Shown here one piece after another: positions 60,618 through 64,000 of a stretch of DNA of 64,000 bases; position 1 is the stretch's first letter, and each line of letters starts with the position of its first letter. A program made the position numbers and the translations under genes. Under the pieces are notes generated by a model, which ran no database searches, was not told the origin of the DNA, and saw only the letters and a list, made by a program, of their open reading frames with translations. Source of the stretch: Bacillota bacterium (GTDB lineage: Bacteria > Bacillota > Clostridia > DSM-8532); NCBI GenBank assembly GCA_023415825.1, contig JAEZJF010000026.1, forward strand, positions 1-64,000, written 5' to 3'.

Positions 60618-62125
60618 GAATCAAGGTTTCAATTTATAATACGGTCTGTGCCATGCTGCTTCAAGTTGTGAATCTGGTTGTCAACCTTATTTTGCCCAGA
60701 GTTCTTGTTGATGTTTATGGTTCTTCGGTAAATGGGCTTGTGTCATCCGTCAGACAGTTTATCGGATATTTCAGCATTGTTGAGGCCGGGCTTGCGGGAG
60801 CGGCCGTTTATGCTCTTTATAAGCCCCTGGCTACTAAGGAAACCGAAAGCATTAACGGAATCTTGTCGGCAGCAAATCGATTTTATAACATATCCGGCTT
60901 TATTTTCTCGGCCCTTGTTCTGGTCTCCACCTTTATTTACCCGCTATTTGTTTCCGGGCAGGGTATTGATCCCTTGACCATAGCACTTCTTGTGGTGATT
61001 ATCGGGGCATCGGGTTCTCTGGAATTCTTTGCGATAGGGAAATATCGTGTGCTATTAACCGCCGATCAGAAAAGCTATGTCATTTCCATCATTAACGCTG
61101 TGGCTATAGCCTTGAATTCTGTGATCATTCTAGTCATGGCCAAGTTAGCCTTTGATATTGTTATGGTGCAGTTTGTGGCGTTATTGAGCTTTTTCTTAAG
61201 ATCAGTACTCTATACACTTTACTGTAGAAAGCGATACGCTTATATCAATTATAAGGCCAAACCAGATAACAAGGCCCTGGATAAGCGGTGGGATTCGCTA
61301 ATATTACAGATTTTAGGCGTTGTTACAACCGGAACGCCCATATTAGTTATCACATTCTTTTGCGGACTTAAGGAAGTAAGCGTTTATACTATTTTCAATA
61401 TGGTCTTTGCCAGTGTCCTTGCGCTTCTGTCGACCTTTAATAACGGGCTCAGTGCAGTCTTTGGCGACCTGTTGATCCGAAACGAAACCGCGATCATGCA
61501 AAAAGCCTATAAGCAATACGAATTTCTCTATTATGCGCTTCTGGGATGGGGATATGCTTGTATGGCCATTCTCATTATGCCTTTCATAAAAATATACACG
61601 ATGACCTTTACCGATGCCAATTATGTCAGGCCTGAAATTGCAATCCTATTTGTGGCTATCGGACTTTTATACAATATAAAAACACCCCAGGGTATGCTGG
61701 TTATTTCTGCAGGTTTATATAAGGAAACCAAGATTCAGACCCTTACTCAAGCCATTATTAATGTTGTTGCTTCAGTTGCTCTGGCACCCTTTTACGGTAT
61801 GGCTGGTGTACTGATGGGCTCTGTACTCTCCAACCTCTACAGGGATATAGACCTCATTCAATTTGTTCCAAAGACGGTTACCAAGCTGCCCATACGCGCG
61901 ACTGTTATAAGAGTGGTACGAATGCTGATTCTGTTTGCGCTTACCCTCGCTCCTTTTATCCTTTTGATTGACATTAAGGCGGCCAGCCTTGTGGAATGGG
62001 TCTTATGGGCTATACCTGTAGCCATATGGGCTTTTATTGTTTTTGCGGTTGGGAATATCCTCATGGAAAGATCTACAACCCGTGAAATATTGCAAAGACT
62101 TAAGCTGCTGCTGAAAAAAGCATAA
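60614..62125 (+). CDS. polysaccharide flippase (Wzx/MOP family)
   Basis: The 503-residue protein has 14 predicted membrane segments and the MOP-superfamily N-terminus ('NTVCAMLLQVVNLVVNLILPRVLVD' type, residues 8-32). It probably moves lipid-linked sugar repeats across the membrane. It begins with GTG at 60614, coupled to the upstream gene, and is followed after 18 bases by the pyruvyl transferase gene. Confidence 0.87.
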   Translation: MRIKVSIYNTVCAMLLQVVNLVVNLILPRVLVDVYGSSVNGLVSSVRQFIGYFSIVEAGLAGAAVYALYKPLATKETESINGILSAANRFYNISGFIFSALVLVSTFIYPLFVSGQGIDPLTIALLVVIIGASGSLEFFAIGKYRVLLTADQKSYVISIINAVAIALNSVIILVMAKLAFDIVMVQFVALLSFFLRSVLYTLYCRKRYAYINYKAKPDNKALDKRWDSLILQILGVVTTGTPILVITFFCGLKEVSVYTIFNMVFASVLALLSTFNNGLSAVFGDLLIRNETAIMQKAYKQYEFLYYALLGWGYACMAILIMPFIKIYTMTFTDANYVRPEIAILFVAIGLLYNIKTPQGMLVISAGLYKETKIQTLTQAIINVVASVALAPFYGMAGVLMGSVLSNLYRDIDLIQFVPKTVTKLPIRATVIRVVRMLILFALTLAPFILLIDIKAASLVEWVLWAIPVAIWAFIVFAVGNILMERSTTREILQRLKLLLKKA

Positions 62126-62143
62126 AATACTTTGGAGGATGCT

Positions 62144-63283
62144 ATGTCTGAGAAAAAAGCAGGACTGATAACCTTCCATTACGCTCATCATTATGGTGCC
62201 CAGCTTCAGGCCTATGCCCTGATGAAGACAGTGGAAGGATTGGGTACTCCTTGTGAAATCATACATTATGTACGGGACGATACCATTTTGGGCAACAAGC
62301 TTTTTAAGAAGGGACTTTCACCATATGCCCAGCTTTCCAATCTTCATACCCTGCTTCATCTTTCTGCCTTTAAAAGGAGGTATGAGCGTTTTCAACATTT
62401 TGCCCATCACGCGCTTAAGCTGGGAGAACTATTTTATAAGACAAATCAAGAACTCTTTTCAAATCCCCCCCGATACTCCGCTTATCTTTGTGGGAGTGAC
62501 CAAATCTGGAACCCGTTGATCTATAAGGAAAAAACCTTTGACCCCGCTTTCTTCTTGGGATTTTCAGAGAGCGGAAAAAGGATTGCTTATGCGCCCAGCT
62601 TTGGCATTTCGGCTATACCCGATCCGCTAAAAGAGACCTTAAGAGCTTATCTTGAGAAAATGGACCACCTTTCAGCACGAGAAAGCCAAGGTGAAGCCAT
62701 TATCCGTGAAATAGCCGGACGTGAGGCAATCACAGTGCTTGACCCGACTCTTTTGCTATCAGGAGAGGAATGGTCGGAAAAGGCTGTTTCTCCTGAACGA
62801 GGCAAGCCCTATCTTTTATGCTATTTTGTGTCGGATGCAACACCCTTTGAACCCTATATCAAAGCATTGTCCGATAAAATGATGCTGGACGTGGTCTATC
62901 TGGCCGGATCCAGAAAAGGCATCCCAAGTTATGCAAAGACCGTCTTTGACGCAGGCCCCTGCGAGTTTTTGGGCTATTTTAAGGACGCCGCCTTTGTTTG
63001 CACCAATTCCTTTCATGGTACCGTATTCTCGGTTAATTTCAATAAGAATTTTTACAGTTTTACAACAGGTTCCGGGCATAAAACAGTTAATTCAAGGCTG
63101 TACAGTATTCTTGAATTACTGGATATCAAGGATCGCCTGGTTTCCACAAGCAAAGAAAGCAATACCACGCAGCAAGTCGGATTAGATCTTGGAGACATTG
63201 ATTATCAAAAGGTAACAAGTCTTTTGAATGTAGAGAAAACCAAATCCATTCAATACCTCAAGCAGGCTTTGGCTGATGCCTGA
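62144..63283 (+). CDS. polysaccharide pyruvyl transferase family protein
   Basis: The 379-residue protein matches the family by 'GLITFHYAHHYGAQLQAYAL' near the start, 'YLCGSDQIWNP', 'LDPTLLLSGEEW' and 'FVCTNSFHGTVFSV'. These enzymes add pyruvate from PEP to sugars of cell-surface polymers. ATG 62144 follows GGAGG; TTG 62132 overlaps it. The next gene encodes an iron-sulfur protein often found beside this family. Confidence 0.9.
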   Translation: MSEKKAGLITFHYAHHYGAQLQAYALMKTVEGLGTPCEIIHYVRDDTILGNKLFKKGLSPYAQLSNLHTLLHLSAFKRRYERFQHFAHHALKLGELFYKTNQELFSNPPRYSAYLCGSDQIWNPLIYKEKTFDPAFFLGFSESGKRIAYAPSFGISAIPDPLKETLRAYLEKMDHLSARESQGEAIIREIAGREAITVLDPTLLLSGEEWSEKAVSPERGKPYLLCYFVSDATPFEPYIKALSDKMMLDVVYLAGSRKGIPSYAKTVFDAGPCEFLGYFKDAAFVCTNSFHGTVFSVNFNKNFYSFTTGSGHKTVNSRLYSILELLDIKDRLVSTSKESNTTQQVGLDLGDIDYQKVTSLLNVEKTKSIQYLKQALADA

Positions 63284-63345
63284 GGTTGCTGAGAATTAAA
63301 ACCAGGATTTCATATTAACGGGTCGAAAATATATGGGGGGATAAT

Positions 63346-64000
63346 ATGTTATGTGAAAAGAGGCAATGCACAGGCTGCCGTGCATGCGAGAGTATATGCG
63401 CCTTTCAGTCCATTACAATGAAAGAGGATGCTGAAGGTTTTTTATATCCGGAAATAGACCCTAAAACTTGTACCCAATGCGGTTTATGTGAAAAAACCTG
63501 CCCTGTGTTGAATGATCCCGTTTTTTCCAAGATTAGTGAGCCTGGTATTTATGCCTGCTGGAGTCATGATGAGGATGTTCGGGGAAAAAGCTCATCGGGT
63601 GGCGTATTTTCGCTTTTAGCCAAAAGGGTGCTTGAAAAGGGTGGGGTAGTCTTCGGTGCAGCCTTTGATAGTAACTATAGGGTTCATCATACATACATAG
63701 AAAATTATAGCGAAATTGATCGCCTCAGAAGATCAAAATATGTCCAAAGCGACACGGAAAAAAGCTTCAAGGAAGCTGAAGCCTTTTTAAAAGCCGGAAG
63801 AGCTGTGCTTTATGTGGGAACACCTTGTCAGGTGGCAGGATTGCAAAGCTACCTTAGAAAACCTTATGAGAACTTGGTCACTTGCAGCTTTGTCTGTTAT
63901 GGCGTACCGTCACCCAAGGTATGGAAAAGCTACTTGAACTACAGAACACCCAATAAAAAGATAAAGGCCATATCCTTCCGTGATAAGGAGAATAGTGGCT
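63346..64000 (+). CDS. coenzyme F420 hydrogenase/dehydrogenase beta subunit-like protein (partial, runs off the right edge)
   Basis: The visible 218 residues begin with two 4Fe-4S motifs ('CTGCRACESIC' and 'CTQCGLCEKTC') and continue into the FrhB-like domain ('SSGGVFSLLAKRVLEKGGVVFGAAF', 'YVGTPCQVAGLQSYL'). GGGGGG at 63335-63340 precedes the ATG. Such proteins accompany pyruvyl transferases and other polysaccharide genes, where the electron donor and substrate are unknown. The C-terminus lies beyond 64000. Confidence 0.88.
   Translation, partial: MLCEKRQCTGCRACESICAFQSITMKEDAEGFLYPEIDPKTCTQCGLCEKTCPVLNDPVFSKISEPGIYACWSHDEDVRGKSSSGGVFSLLAKRVLEKGGVVFGAAFDSNYRVHHTYIENYSEIDRLRRSKYVQSDTEKSFKEAEAFLKAGRAVLYVGTPCQVAGLQSYLRKPYENLVTCSFVCYGVPSPKVWKSYLNYRTPNKKIKAISFRDKENSG

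Overview
The window looks like a chromosomal segment of an endospore-forming, Gram-positive anaerobe of the Clostridia. The evidence is a spoIIGA-sigE pair, a clostridial-type Tad pilus cluster, the uppS-cdsA-dxr-rseP-ispG block, a T-box leader, strong GGAGG ribosome binding sites, TTGACA/TATAAT promoters and moderately low G+C. Nearly all genes are on the + strand. Only the asparagine-synthetase-like gene, a DinB gene and the partner of a haloperoxidase-like gene are on the - strand. No rRNA, CRISPR array, prophage or intact insertion sequence was seen.

Layout. 0-9.4 kb: tRNA-Leu(UAG) with its own promoter, then small accessory genes (DUF4177, GNAT, a lipoprotein, an MFS pump, a GNAT-serine hydrolase fusion, an alpha/beta hydrolase, a prenyltransferase-fold protein, an ArsR-type regulator). 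9.4-16.3 kb: an arabinose/arabinoxylan module with a decayed gene remnant, a GH43 glycosidase, AraR, AraA, an FGGY kinase and AraD, with three AraR operators. 16.4-17.9 kb: an HTH regulator and an alpha/beta hydrolase. 18-23.7 kb: xanthine phosphoribosyltransferase followed by a BMP-type nucleoside ABC importer, a purine salvage unit. 23.8-31.4 kb: accessory genes (vanadium-haloperoxidase/PAP2-like protein and convergent partner, DinB, LysR regulator, an orphan, a MORN protein, a SagB-type oxidoreductase, two SGNH hydrolases).

31.6-42.5 kb: a Tad-type secretion/pilus operon (TadZ-like, CpaF/TadA, TadB, TadC, two TadE-like proteins, a 1112-residue DUF5702 protein, a DUF6382-FHA protein) without a visible Flp pilin or prepilin peptidase. 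42.6-45.2 kb: a secreted polymorphic toxin with a PD-(D/E)XK-like C-terminus, whose signal peptide is out of frame with the body, followed by an Imm70-like gene and a small orphan. 45.2-49 kb: a consensus promoter and a probable leucine T-box that controls an acyl-CoA ligase, then a TIM-barrel isomerase and an amidohydrolase. 49.1-54.3 kb: the isoprenoid/phospholipid operon. 54.3-56.2 kb (-): an AsnB-family protein that has lost the catalytic residues of both half-sites. 56.2-58.2 kb: spoIIGA-sigE behind a promoter with a 21-bp spacer and three abutting hairpins. 58.4-64 kb: a structured leader, a DUF4330 protein, and surface polysaccharide genes (O-antigen ligase/polymerase, flippase, pyruvyl transferase, and a truncated F420-hydrogenase-beta-like protein at the right edge).

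The most unusual items are the doubly degenerate AsnB paralogue, the leucine-type T-box on an acyl-CoA ligase (inferred to activate a branched short-chain acid for leucine synthesis), the frameshifted toxin with its immunity genes, the structured leaders before spoIIGA and the DUF4330 gene, and a 24-bp dispersed repeat found before the tRNA and before ispG.
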